DNA of 64,000 nucleotides from assembly GCA_965279065.1 (NCBI GenBank), contig OZ257134.1:3038001-3102000 (forward strand). The letters are read 5' to 3'. This document shows, piece after piece, positions 16,617 to 24,713 of this stretch; position 1 is the stretch's first letter, and every line of letters starts with the position of its first letter. A program made the translations under genes and the position numbers. Under the pieces are notes generated by a model that did no database searches, was not told the DNA's origin, and saw nothing but the letters and a program-made list of their open reading frames with translations. The stretch comes from JAKAXS01 sp965279065 (GTDB taxonomy: Bacteria > Pseudomonadota > Alphaproteobacteria > Rhizobiales > Hyphomicrobiaceae).

Positions 16617-17030
16617 TCAGTCGTCATCATCATCTGGCACCGACTGGCCAATATTGCCCTTCGTCGCCACTTTGATCTCTTCCTGGAGCCGCGTGAACGC
16701 CCGCGTCACGTTGACGACACCGGCAGCGAAGCCCAGGAAGAAGAAGACCAGAAAAAACCACGGCCAAGTGCCGAGCCACCGGTCCAAAGCATAACCAATC
16801 AGCCCGCCGACCAGCACCGCGCCAACCAGCTCGGATGCCATTCTGAGGCCATACGCCATTCCGCGCGCCCTGATGGCTGCCGAAGCATCGTCAGGTTCTT
16901 TCGCCGCGTGATGTGCACGTGCATCGTCGAGCCGCTTGTCGAGATCGCTGACACGCCGCTCGAATTGAGACCTGTCGGAAGGTGATAGATTATCCGACCC
17001 CGGGCCCTCGCCCTTCCGTTCATCCGGCAT
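16617..17030 (-). CDS. atpI: ATP synthase subunit I (AtpI/AtpQ-type)
   Basis: A 137-aa protein from an ATG at 17030 with AAGGGA upstream. A charged coiled-coil N-terminal half (ERRVSDLDKRLDDARAHH) precedes two membrane helices (MASELVGAVLVGGLIGYALD and WPWFFLVFFFLGFAAGVVNV) and an acidic C-terminus. This matches AtpI, which helps c-ring assembly or magnesium supply. The conserved GxxxDxWxGTxP pattern is present as GYALDRWLGTWP. It is the first gene of the F0 operon. Confidence 0.9.
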   Translation of the reverse strand: MPDERKGEGPGSDNLSPSDRSQFERRVSDLDKRLDDARAHHAAKEPDDASAAIRARGMAYGLRMASELVGAVLVGGLIGYALDRWLGTWPWFFLVFFFLGFAAGVVNVTRAFTRLQEEIKVATKGNIGQSVPDDDDD

Positions 17031-17389
17031 GGCAAAATCCCTTATGTCGGTAGGCCTTCGACGGGCCGCACCATAGTTACGCGTCCTACGCAGTGTCAAG
17101 GTCACGCCACATTGCCTTTTTGTCGAGCAGGTAGGGCGAAACCGCGCAGGCACGGCCGGTCGCAGGCCATTCGCTGGGTGCGTAGGTCCCTGCCAAATAA
17201 ACGAGACGGCGATGTGGTCATCCGCCAACAAGCAAATCCGTGGCCACCGCATTCGCTTGGCCAGTCGGCGAAAACAAGAACGGCGCCCATGTCTGAGCGC
17301 CGTCAATCATGGAATTGCCAGTCTCTGGCTACAGTTACGGCTGCTGCTTGGGCTCGCTCTGCGGGCGTCTTATCTGGAACCGCTGGCGC
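17031..17389. other. Intergenic region upstream of the F0 operon
   Basis: About 360 nt between atpI and the acyl-CoA dehydrogenase remnant. No frame here shows a recognisable protein or a good ribosome binding site. The F0 operon promoter is expected here, but I could not identify convincing -35/-10 elements. Confidence 0.4.
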
Positions 17390-17622
17390 ATTCACGCCCG
17401 GCGAACCCAAGCCCGCCGTGTTCGGCCGGGATCGTGATGCCGAACCAGCCCTTCGTCGCCATCTGATCGATCAGCGACCGCGGCATCTCGCCTTTCTGGG
17501 GATCGAGGTCATCGGCGATCGGCAGCACGACATCGCGCGCGAAGTCCCGCGCTTGCCTCTGCAGTCCGCCAGGGCGACAGGAGTTCAGGCGGCTGCGGCT
17601 CGCGGTGATGTTGGCTCGGCAT
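17390..17622 (-). pseudogene. Acyl-CoA dehydrogenase N-terminal remnant
   Basis: Leftward, one frame encodes RQARDFARDVVLPIADDLDP and then GWFGITIPAEHGGLG, a clear match to the N-terminal helical domain of acyl-CoA dehydrogenases. The match stops after about 65 residues; the same frame then runs to a stop through unrelated sequence. A plausible original start, an ATG at 17622 leading to PPELLSPWRT, is in a different frame, so at least one frameshift separates it. A normal enzyme is about 380 residues, so most of the gene is missing. No ribosome binding site or intact catalytic region remains. Confidence 0.7.
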
Positions 17623-17739
17623 GCGGTCTCCGGTGGGGCGCTGGCGGGAAAGCTATGCGTCGGTCCCTTGCTAGTCCGGGACCGACCACTCAGCAATCGC
17701 CCTAACGCCACGCACGCCGGATGGTTCGATGGCAACGCC

Positions 17740-18012
17740 TTATCGGCGCTCGAGCGCCGCCACCGGCGCGTCGCCGACGATGGAGATCGTAATCTTGTCG
17801 CCGTCTTCATGATCCTCCAGCTGAAGGATCATGCCGTTGGCGCCGGGCTCCCCGGCGGCACGCACAATCGCGTCGATGTCGATCTGCTCCTCCAGCGCCC
17901 GTCCGGCCGCCTTCGGCAGCAGGCTCTTCGCCCCGCGCGCCATCCACAGCGGAAGAATGATCGTCGCCGCCGGTTTCCCGGCTTCGCACATTTCGATTTT
18001 AATCTTCGCCAT
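17740..18012 (-). CDS. Small conserved-looking protein, possible YvlB/LiaX-type N-terminal domain
   Basis: A 90-aa frame from an ATG at 18012 with AAGGAG about 10 nt upstream. The pattern of a short beta strand, a hydrophobic helix (LPLWMARGAKSLLPKAAGRAL), then QIDIDAIVRAA and GMILQLEDHEDGDKITISIV resembles the small N-terminal domain of YvlB/LiaX-type proteins. In those, an IDLDxIL helix is followed by a GxLVDIEDEDGDKVxIxVE hairpin. This is a weak, pattern-level match. No signal peptide is present. The gene lies between the pseudogene and msrB. Confidence 0.55.
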   Translation of the reverse strand: MAKIKIEMCEAGKPAATIILPLWMARGAKSLLPKAAGRALEEQIDIDAIVRAAGEPGANGMILQLEDHEDGDKITISIVGDAPVAALERR

Positions 18013-18145
18013 TGCCTTGCGTGCTCCTTTGTCATGCCGCGCCGAGAAAAGCGCCGCACCGGATTGCACGCGTGGTTAAAGTCCGTCTGTGCCGCATGGA
18101 ACGGCGACAGGGCTCACGCGACAGAACGCTCGCGCGTTGCCTGCG

Positions 18146-18592
18146 TCAGCCGATCTCTTCCACCTGCGGAAGATAAGCGCCGTAGCCCTGTGCTTCCATG
18201 TCGTCGCGATGCACGAAACGCAGCGATGCCGAATTGATGCAGTAGCGCAACCCGCCACGGTCGGCCGGTCCGTCTTCGAACACGTGTCCCAGATGGCTGT
18301 CGCCGTGCGTCGAGCGGACCTCGGTGCGGATCATGCCGTGCGAACCGTCGCTCAGCTCGGCGACATTGGCCGGCTCGATCGGCTTGGTGAAACTCGGCCA
18401 GCCGCAACCGGACTCATACTTGTCGGACGAAGCGAACAACGGCTCCCCCGACACGATGTCGACGTAGATGCCCGGCTCCTTGTTGTCGAGGTACTTGCCG
18501 GTGCCCGGCCGCTCGGTGCCGCTCTGCTGCGTCACGCGAAACTCCTCCGGCGTCAGTTTGGCGATAGCGTCCTCGGACTTCTTGTATTGCAT
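18146..18592 (-). CDS. msrB: Peptide methionine-(R)-S-oxide reductase
   Basis: A 148-aa repair enzyme that reduces methionine R-sulfoxide in proteins. The conserved SGCGWPSF block and the catalytic cysteine in LRYCINSASLRF are present, along with GDSHLGHVFEDGP. The two CxxC zinc motifs of the classical form are absent: the site before the PLF segment reads GIYVDIVSGEPLF. This is therefore a zinc-free MsrB. The ATG at 18592 follows AAGG/GGTGG. No msrA is visible in the window. Confidence 0.94.
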   Translation of the reverse strand: MQYKKSEDAIAKLTPEEFRVTQQSGTERPGTGKYLDNKEPGIYVDIVSGEPLFASSDKYESGCGWPSFTKPIEPANVAELSDGSHGMIRTEVRSTHGDSHLGHVFEDGPADRGGLRYCINSASLRFVHRDDMEAQGYGAYLPQVEEIG

Positions 18593-18910
18593 ATCGTTTC
18601 CACCTTTCTTGGCGGGCGCATCGGCTTGTTTCGTCTGCTTGCCGCGTATCGCCCTTTGCCGCCGATAGTACGCGCAACAGGGCCAATTTGTTACTGCCCA
18701 GCCGCCTCCGCAAAGGCGTCGTCAGGGTCCCACACCACTGGCTTTTCTGCGGGTGCGATCGACGAAGCGCTGTGCCAATCTCGCCCTATCCTAAGCCGAC
18801 CCACTGGACTCCAAGCCCCGCCCACGGAGAATTGTCAGGGTCAATGCCAGCCGGCGCCGGCGGCCGGCTCCCCACCAGGGAGTCGCCGGCGCCCACCAAA
18901 GAGTTCTTCC
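18593..18910. other. Intergenic region between msrB and a small membrane protein gene
   Basis: About 320 nt between divergently transcribed genes. No credible coding frame is seen. It contains a strong stem-loop at 18853-18893, just before the 18911 start. Confidence 0.5.
18853..18893 (+). promoter_or_regulatory. Strong stem-loop 17 nt upstream of the 18911 start codon
   Basis: GGCGCCGGCG (18853-18862) pairs perfectly with CGCCGGCGCC (18884-18893). Inside, CTCCC pairs with GGGAG around a CACCA loop. The hairpin would sit in the 5' leader of the small membrane protein mRNA and could affect ribosome access. Confidence 0.5.
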
Positions 18911-19255
18911 ATGACATCCGAACAACTCGCGCACCTGCAGGACGGCGCCTATCTGTTTCTGCTGCTGTGCTTCGCCGCTGGCGTGATCCATCTGGTGCTG
19001 GGCCTCGTGCGCCCCGGCCTCGTCTGGCGCCACGGCCGCGGCGGCGTCGTCGGCCTCACGCTCGGCATCTGGCTGCTCGGCGTCCTCGCCTGGGCTGGCA
19101 CCATCGGCTTCACCCATTCCCACCCCAACGGCCCGCACGCCCTGAAGGGCTACCTCGACGACTACTTCGCCGAAGAGTGCGCCAAAGGCGCCGACCTGCC
19201 CGCCTGCAACAAAGACGGCGGCACGCCAGCAGCCGCACCCGCGACGGCCCCTTAA
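18911..19255 (+). CDS. Small two-helix membrane protein, unknown function
   Basis: A 114-aa protein with two hydrophobic segments (AYLFLLLCFAAGVIHLVLGLV and VVGLTLGIWLLGVLAWAGTIG) separated by a short arginine-containing loop. A C-terminal tail has two cysteines (EECAKG, PACNKD) and a Pro/Ala ending. No family is recognised. The ATG at 18911 gives the start MTSEQLAHLQDG; the ribosome binding site is weak. The coding signal rests on the clean membrane pattern and codon use. It converges on smc. Confidence 0.55.
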   Translation: MTSEQLAHLQDGAYLFLLLCFAAGVIHLVLGLVRPGLVWRHGRGGVVGLTLGIWLLGVLAWAGTIGFTHSHPNGPHALKGYLDDYFAEECAKGADLPACNKDGGTPAAAPATAP

Positions 19256-19290
19256 CGGAGAATCGTCAGCGTCGATCCACCCACACCGTC

Positions 19291-19309
19291 ATCCCGGCGA
19301 AGCCGGGAT
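19291..19309. repeat. REP-like palindrome ATCCCGGC-GAA-GCCGGGAT
   Basis: An 8-bp stem with a GAA loop lies 36 nt after the stop codon of the small membrane protein gene. This sequence type is widespread as an intergenic repeat in proteobacteria. A shorter relative (CCGGCGAAGCCGG) is at 52601-52613. Confidence 0.6.
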
Positions 19310-19470
19310 CCACGCCAGCCGCAACAACTTCGACACTCCTGGATCTCGTCCGCCGACAGATCTTGATGACCAAACGGCTTGCGCCCTATGCTTCGTTACG
19401 AACCAGGGCGGTCGTCTAACGGCGCGACCTTGGCGAGGCGGCCTCCATCTGAAGTCGTCGCCCGCATCAC

Positions 19471-19500
19471 CTCCATGGCAGGGTCAAGCCTGCCATGGAG
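19471..19500. repeat. Perfect 12-bp hairpin downstream of smc
   Basis: CTCCATGGCAGG (19471-19482) and CCTGCCATGGAG (19489-19500) form a perfect stem with a six-base loop, just beyond the smc stop codon. There is no T run on either side, so it is not a canonical intrinsic terminator. It could protect the 3' end of the smc mRNA. Confidence 0.65.
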
Positions 19501-19509
19501 AGTGGGTAT

Positions 19510-22500
19510 CTACCCCGCCTCCCTAAAACTCTGCGCCGTCTGCAAATCCACCGACACCAGCTGCGAAATCCCGCGCTCGGCCATCGTCACGCCGAATAGC
19601 CTGTCCATGTGCGTCATCGTCATCGGGTGATGCGTGATCACCAGGAACCGCGTGTCGGTTTCCTCGGCCATCTTTTCCATCAGCGTGCAGAAGCGGTCGA
19701 CGTTGGCATCGTCCAGCGGCGCGTCGACTTCGTCGAGCACGCAGATCGGCGATGGGTTCGTCAGGAACACGGCGAAGATCAGCGACAGCGCCGTCAGCGT
19801 CTGCTCGCCGCCGGATAGCAGCGACAATGTCGCCGGCTTCTTGCCGGGCGGCTTGGCGATGATTTCCAGCCCGCCCTCCATCGGGTCCTCGCTCTCGATC
19901 ATTTCCAGCCGCGCCTCGCCGCCGCCGAACAGCGACGTAAACAGCCGCCCGAAATGGCCGTTGACCATCTCGAACGCCTCGGCGAGCCGCTTCTTGCCTT
20001 CCTTGTTGAGCTGCCCGATGGCGCCGCGCAGCTTGGCGATCGCCTCGTCGACGTCGCGCCGCTCGGTCTCCATCGTGTCGTGCTGGGCCTGCAGAACGGT
20101 GAGTTCCTCGTCCGCCTGCAGGTTGACGCCGCCGAGCCTCTCGCGATCGCCCCTCAGCCGCGTCAACTGCTTGTCGACATCACCCAGATGCGGCGGCGCC
20201 GTGCCCGGCTTCAGCTCGGCCAGCGACAGGCAATCCTCCGGCGCCACCTCGAACGTCTCGCGGATCTTGCGCGCCTCCTCCTGGCGCCGCCCGCGCGCGC
20301 TCTCCAGCTTGGCCTCGGTGCGTGCCTTGCCCTCGCGCGCCTCGCCCACCTGCCCCTGCGCAATGCGCAGCGCCTGCTGGGCGGCCCGCAGCGCCGTGTC
20401 GGCTTGCGCCAGTTCGTCGGCCGCCGTGCGCCGCTCGCGCTCTGCGCCTTCAAGGCTCGCCAGCAACTTGTGACGCTTCTCGTCGATCAGCGCCGGCAGG
20501 TCGGCCATGCCTTCCAGTTCTTCCAGCGCCGCGTCCAGACGTTCGCGCAGCGTCGCGATCTGCTGCTCCGCGCCCGAAGACCGCGTCGCCCAGCGATCCC
20601 GCTCCGCCGTCAGTGTGCGCACGCGTTCCGCCCTGAGCGCGCGATCGCGCTCCAGCGCCGCCAGCTGCGTCTTGGCATCCGCGTGGGCGTTGCGCGCCGC
20701 CGTGGCCGCATCCTGCGCCGCCGCCAGCTGCGGCTCGAGGTCGTCCGCCTCGGCCAGCAGCGACAACGCCGTGGCGATCTCCTCGAAGCGCCCGTTGGCG
20801 TCGATCAACTCGTCCTCGGCGACGGCCTTCGCCTCGTTCAGCGACGCGATGCGCGTCTCCGTCTCGCGCGCCGCCCGCTCGATCTTCGTCAGTTCGTCGC
20901 GCGTCGTCGTCAATCTCATCTGTGTCTCGCGCCACAGCGTGCGCAGTTGCTTGTCGGCCGCCTCCGCCGCCTGCATCTGCTCGGCGGCATGCGCTTCCGC
21001 ATCGCTGAGCAGGTCCGCCTCATCCGCCGCCTGCTTCTCGCGCGCCGCCAGGTCCGAGAGCCGGTTGCGCTCCGCGATGCGCTGCGCCGCAGGCGTCACG
21101 CCGTCGGCCGCCGCTGCAAACCCGTCCCAGCGCCACAGGTCACCCTCGCGCGACACCAGCCGCTGCCCGGGCCGCAGATGCGGCTGCAGCCGTGACCCGT
21201 CCTCGCGCTCGACGATACCAATCTGGCGCAGACGCCGCTGCAGCTCCGGCGGCGCGTTGACATACTTGGACAGCGGCTCCACGTCCGCCGGTAGCGCACC
21301 GTCGGCAGACCCCGGCTCGATCAGCCGCCAGTGGACCGCCGCATCGTCGCTGATCGGCGCCTCCAGGTCGTCGCCCAGCGCCGCACCCAATGCCGCCTCG
21401 TAACCCAGCGTGACACGCAGCCCCTCGGCGATCGGCGGCAGCCCTTCGGCGTTTTCGGCAACAAGCAACTTCGCCAGCGTCTCGCGCTCCGTCTTCAGCT
21501 CGCTGGCCCTCAGCCGCGCCTTGGTGGCCTGCTCGCGCTTGACGGTGACGGTGCTCGCCAGCTCCCGCACCTTCTCCTCGGCCGCCTCAGCCAGTTGCTC
21601 GATCTCCGCAATGTCACGCGCCAGCTTCTGGCCGGCATCCGCCGTCGAGGTCAGTTTCTGCACGTCCGGTGCCCGTGCCGACGTCTCGCGCAGCTGCTGG
21701 GCCAGCGCCGTCAGCTGCCGTTCGATTTTGCTCACACCCTCGCGCCGCTCGCGGCTTTGCCCCTCCAGACTCTGCCGCTGCGCGCGGAATTCCGCTGTCC
21801 GGTTCGTTAGCGCGACAAGCTCGGCTTCCGCCGCCGTCTGTCCTGCGCCGGCCTGATCCACCGCAGAGCGGGCCGCATCCTGCGCGTCGTCCGCGCCGGC
21901 CTCGGCCGCCTCCAGCGACGCCAGCTCCGTCCCGGCCGACTGCAGCAGCTCGCGCGCTTCCCCGATCAGCCGTTCCTCGCGTGAGATGTCCTGCGTCAGG
22001 TGCTCGGCGCGCGACTGCAGTTCGCGCTGACGATCCATCGCCCGGCTCGCCTCACGCTCGAAATTCTCCTGCTCGATCTTGAGGCGGCCTAGAGCCGCGC
22101 CTCGCCGCGCTTCCTCCTCGCGCAGCGGCGGCAGCGCCGCGGCGAACTCCGTCTCCTGGCGCAGCGCCCTGGCCTCGGCCTCGGTCGCCTGTCCCAGCCG
22201 GCCGAGCACGTCGGTGAGGTTGCGCTCCTCGCCGGTCACCAGCGCCTGCGCGTCCGCCCACTGCAGGTAGTGCCACAGCGCCTCGATGCGCCGGATGTCA
22301 CCCGAGATCTCCTTGTAGCGCCGCGCCTGCCGTGCCTGGCGCTTCAGGCTCTCGATCTGGCTGGCCAGTTGGCCCATGATGTCAGTGAGCCGGGCGAGAT
22401 TGTTCTCCGCCGCCGTCAGCCGCAGCTCCGCCTCATGCCGCCGCGAGTGCAGCCCTGCGACGCCTGCGGCATCTTCCAGGATGCGCCGCCGCTGTTCCGG

Positions 22501-22968
22501 CTTGGCGTTGACGATTTCCGAGATCTGTCCCTGCCGCACCAGCGCCGGCGAGCGCGCGCCCGTCGCCGCATCCTCGAACAGGATCTTCACGTCGCGTGCC
22601 CGCGACTCCCGGCCGTTGATGCGATAGGCCGAGCCCGCCTCGCGCTCGATGCGTCGCGTGATCTCGATCACGTCGTGGTCGTTGAATTCAGCCGGCGCCT
22701 GGCGTTCCTGGTTGTCAAGGAACATCGTCACTTCGGCGAAGTTGCGCGCCGGCCGCAGGTTGGTGCCAGAGAAGATCACATCGTCCATGGCGGCAGCCCG
22801 CATCGATTTGTGCGAGGTCTCGCCCATCACCCATCGCAGCGCTTCGAGCAGGTTCGACTTGCCGCAGCCGTTCGGCCCGACCACGCCCGTCAGCCCGCGC
22901 TCGATCACGAGGTCGGTCGGCTCCACGAATGACTTGAAGCCCAACAGGCGCAGGCGTGAAATCTTCAT
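19510..22968 (-). CDS. smc: Chromosome segregation ATPase SMC
   Basis: A 1152-aa SMC protein that organises and segregates the chromosome. The N-terminal ATPase half has Walker A GVVGPNGCGKSN near residue 30 and the QGQISEIVNAKPEQRR block. Long heptad-rich coiled coils flank a hinge at about residues 490-640. The C-terminal half has the ABC signature LSLLSGGEQTLTALSL and Walker B ICVLDEVDAPLDDANV. The ATG at 22968 gives MKISRLRLLGFKSF, the standard SMC start. It lies downstream of three DsbA-family genes in the same direction, 66 nt from the nearest. Confidence 0.96.
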   Translation of the reverse strand: MKISRLRLLGFKSFVEPTDLVIERGLTGVVGPNGCGKSNLLEALRWVMGETSHKSMRAAAMDDVIFSGTNLRPARNFAEVTMFLDNQERQAPAEFNDHDVIEITRRIEREAGSAYRINGRESRARDVKILFEDAATGARSPALVRQGQISEIVNAKPEQRRRILEDAAGVAGLHSRRHEAELRLTAAENNLARLTDIMGQLASQIESLKRQARQARRYKEISGDIRRIEALWHYLQWADAQALVTGEERNLTDVLGRLGQATEAEARALRQETEFAAALPPLREEEARRGAALGRLKIEQENFEREASRAMDRQRELQSRAEHLTQDISREERLIGEARELLQSAGTELASLEAAEAGADDAQDAARSAVDQAGAGQTAAEAELVALTNRTAEFRAQRQSLEGQSRERREGVSKIERQLTALAQQLRETSARAPDVQKLTSTADAGQKLARDIAEIEQLAEAAEEKVRELASTVTVKREQATKARLRASELKTERETLAKLLVAENAEGLPPIAEGLRVTLGYEAALGAALGDDLEAPISDDAAVHWRLIEPGSADGALPADVEPLSKYVNAPPELQRRLRQIGIVEREDGSRLQPHLRPGQRLVSREGDLWRWDGFAAAADGVTPAAQRIAERNRLSDLAAREKQAADEADLLSDAEAHAAEQMQAAEAADKQLRTLWRETQMRLTTTRDELTKIERAARETETRIASLNEAKAVAEDELIDANGRFEEIATALSLLAEADDLEPQLAAAQDAATAARNAHADAKTQLAALERDRALRAERVRTLTAERDRWATRSSGAEQQIATLRERLDAALEELEGMADLPALIDEKRHKLLASLEGAERERRTAADELAQADTALRAAQQALRIAQGQVGEAREGKARTEAKLESARGRRQEEARKIRETFEVAPEDCLSLAELKPGTAPPHLGDVDKQLTRLRGDRERLGGVNLQADEELTVLQAQHDTMETERRDVDEAIAKLRGAIGQLNKEGKKRLAEAFEMVNGHFGRLFTSLFGGGEARLEMIESEDPMEGGLEIIAKPPGKKPATLSLLSGGEQTLTALSLIFAVFLTNPSPICVLDEVDAPLDDANVDRFCTLMEKMAEETDTRFLVITHHPMTMTHMDRLFGVTMAERGISQLVSVDLQTAQSFREAG

Positions 22969-23034
22969 CAAGGTCTCGCTTGGCTACGGCCTCGACGCGG
23001 CCTCGACCCACATGTCGAAAGACACAGGGTCAAA

Positions 23035-23874
23035 CTAGCGCTGAGCCGTCGCGGCCGGGCGGGAGCCCTGCTGCAGCAGCGGATCGACCATCGCGCGAAT
23101 GTCGGCCATCGTCAGCGTGCTCTTCACGCGCTTCTCCATCACGAAGAAGTTCGGCGTACCGATGATGCCCAGCTTGCGGCCGCGCTCCTTGATGGCCTTC
23201 AGCGCCTCGATGATGCTTTGATTCTGGCGGCAGGCGTCAAACTCGGCCCGCGTCATCCCCACCTGTTTTGCCACGTCGAAGATGGGGTCGGGACGGACGT
23301 CCTGGCTCACCCATTTATCCTGCTGTGCCATATACTTGCCGATCAATTCGGCCTGTTTCTCCGGCTTGGCACAACGCATGATTATTGTGGCCAGGCCCGA
23401 CGTCTTGCCGATCGGAAACTCGCGATAGATCAGCCGCACCTTGCCGGTGTCGATGTACTCGCGCTTCAGCTCCGGCAGAACCTCCTTGTGGAACTTGGCG
23501 CAGTGCGGGCACGTCAGCGATGCGTATTCCACGATCGTCACCGGCGCGTTGGCCCGTCCAATCGCAATCTCCGGCAGTGCTCCCGGCTCCAGCACTTCGG
23601 CCAGCGTTGGCGATTCGATGACCTGCCGCCCACCGCTCTCACGGTCATTGGGATCGGACAACGGATGCACGATGCCGGGCCCGGACTGCGCCGTCTCCTC
23701 CGCGGTCTTCACCGTATCGTAGGCGCCGCCACCACCGTCCGCTGTCGTGGACGCCGTCGCCACGTTGGCCGAGAGCGATGTGGAATCGCCCGAGCACGAC
23801 GCCAGAAACACGGTCAGCCCGGCAGCTACCAGCCGCCAGGCCGAGGAGACGTTTCTGTTCGGCGCGCCCTTCAC
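23035..23874 (-). CDS. DsbA-family thioredoxin-fold lipoprotein
   Basis: A 279-aa protein from a GTG at 23874 with GGGGA upstream. The N-terminus ends in a lipobox (VFLASC), which predicts lipid anchoring in the periplasm. A low-complexity linker leads to a DsbA-type domain with the redox pair TCPHC in VEYASLTCPHCAKFH and the cis-proline loop GIIGTPNFFV. By family it oxidises or isomerises disulfides in exported proteins. It is the third member of a tandem array and the one nearest smc. Confidence 0.9.
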   Translation of the reverse strand: MKGAPNRNVSSAWRLVAAGLTVFLASCSGDSTSLSANVATASTTADGGGGAYDTVKTAEETAQSGPGIVHPLSDPNDRESGGRQVIESPTLAEVLEPGALPEIAIGRANAPVTIVEYASLTCPHCAKFHKEVLPELKREYIDTGKVRLIYREFPIGKTSGLATIIMRCAKPEKQAELIGKYMAQQDKWVSQDVRPDPIFDVAKQVGMTRAEFDACRQNQSIIEALKAIKERGRKLGIIGTPNFFVMEKRVKSTLTMADIRAMVDPLLQQGSRPAATAQR

Positions 23875-23896
23875 GTCAGTCCCCGTCTCGCAACGT

Positions 23897-24568
23897 TCAG
23901 CCGTTGGGCTTGCCCTCGGCTTCGCTGATCGCCTTGTCGAAGCTCTCGATCGTCGGCGCACCCTTCATCCGCTTGCCGTTGACGAAGAACGTCGGCGTCG
24001 CCCGCACGCCATAGTCGCGCAGCGCATGCTCGAAGTTGCCGTTGATCGTCTTCAGCAGCTTGTCGTCCGTCAGGCATTTGTTGAACGTCTCTTCCGTAAA
24101 GCCGGCCTGCTTGGCGATATCCAGCAGTTTCGGCAGCGGGCTCTCCTTCACGAAGGCCCACTGCTCCTGCAGATTGAAGAGCGCGCTGATCAGCGGATAG
24201 GCCTTGTCGTTGGGCACGCAGCGCACCAGCATGGCGCCCGCCACCGCCCGGTCGTTGCCGGGGTGATCACGCATGATCAGCCGGATCTTGCCGGTGTCGA
24301 TGTACTTCGTCTTCAGAGCCGGCAGCACGTCCTTGTGGAAGTGCGCGCAATGCCCGCACGACAGCGAGGCGTATTCCACGATCGTGACCTTGGCGTCCGC
24401 CGGCCCGAGCGCGATCTCGGGCAGGTCGCCCGGCGGCTTCATGAGTTCGGCGACGGGAATTTCGGCCGGCCCATCCTCGCGCTGCGCCAGCGCCGGCGAA
24501 AGGGCCGTGAGCGACAACACACCGGCCAGGGCAGCGGCGCGCGTAAAATGGGTAAGCACATGAACCAC
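23897..24568 (-). CDS. Periplasmic DsbA-family protein
   Basis: A 223-aa protein from a GTG at 24568 preceded by AGGAG about 8 nt away. A cleavable signal peptide ends SPALA near residue 28. The redox motif is SCGHC in VEYASLSCGHCAHFH, and the cis-proline is in VRATPTFFVNGKRM. It is the middle gene of three tandem paralogues, 22 nt upstream of the lipoprotein member. Its sequence is closer to the third copy than to the lipoprotein copy. Confidence 0.92.
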   Translation of the reverse strand: MVHVLTHFTRAAALAGVLSLTALSPALAQREDGPAEIPVAELMKPPGDLPEIALGPADAKVTIVEYASLSCGHCAHFHKDVLPALKTKYIDTGKIRLIMRDHPGNDRAVAGAMLVRCVPNDKAYPLISALFNLQEQWAFVKESPLPKLLDIAKQAGFTEETFNKCLTDDKLLKTINGNFEHALRDYGVRATPTFFVNGKRMKGAPTIESFDKAISEAEGKPNG

Positions 24569-24713
24569 GGAACTTCACTCCTGATCGTTTCTTTGCGGTG
24601 GCGTTTGCCGTTCGCTAGCACGCCTAACGCACTGGAATAAGGCAGATTGCGGCACTTGCGCAACGCCGTTGCCGCAACGGCACTGTTGGTAAATGACAAC
24701 CTGGCGGGGATGC

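Noticed and set aside
17112..17705. Rightward 197-codon frame over the acyl-CoA dehydrogenase remnant
   Set aside because: No recognisable domain, poor start context, and the opposite strand carries an unmistakable acyl-CoA dehydrogenase fragment.
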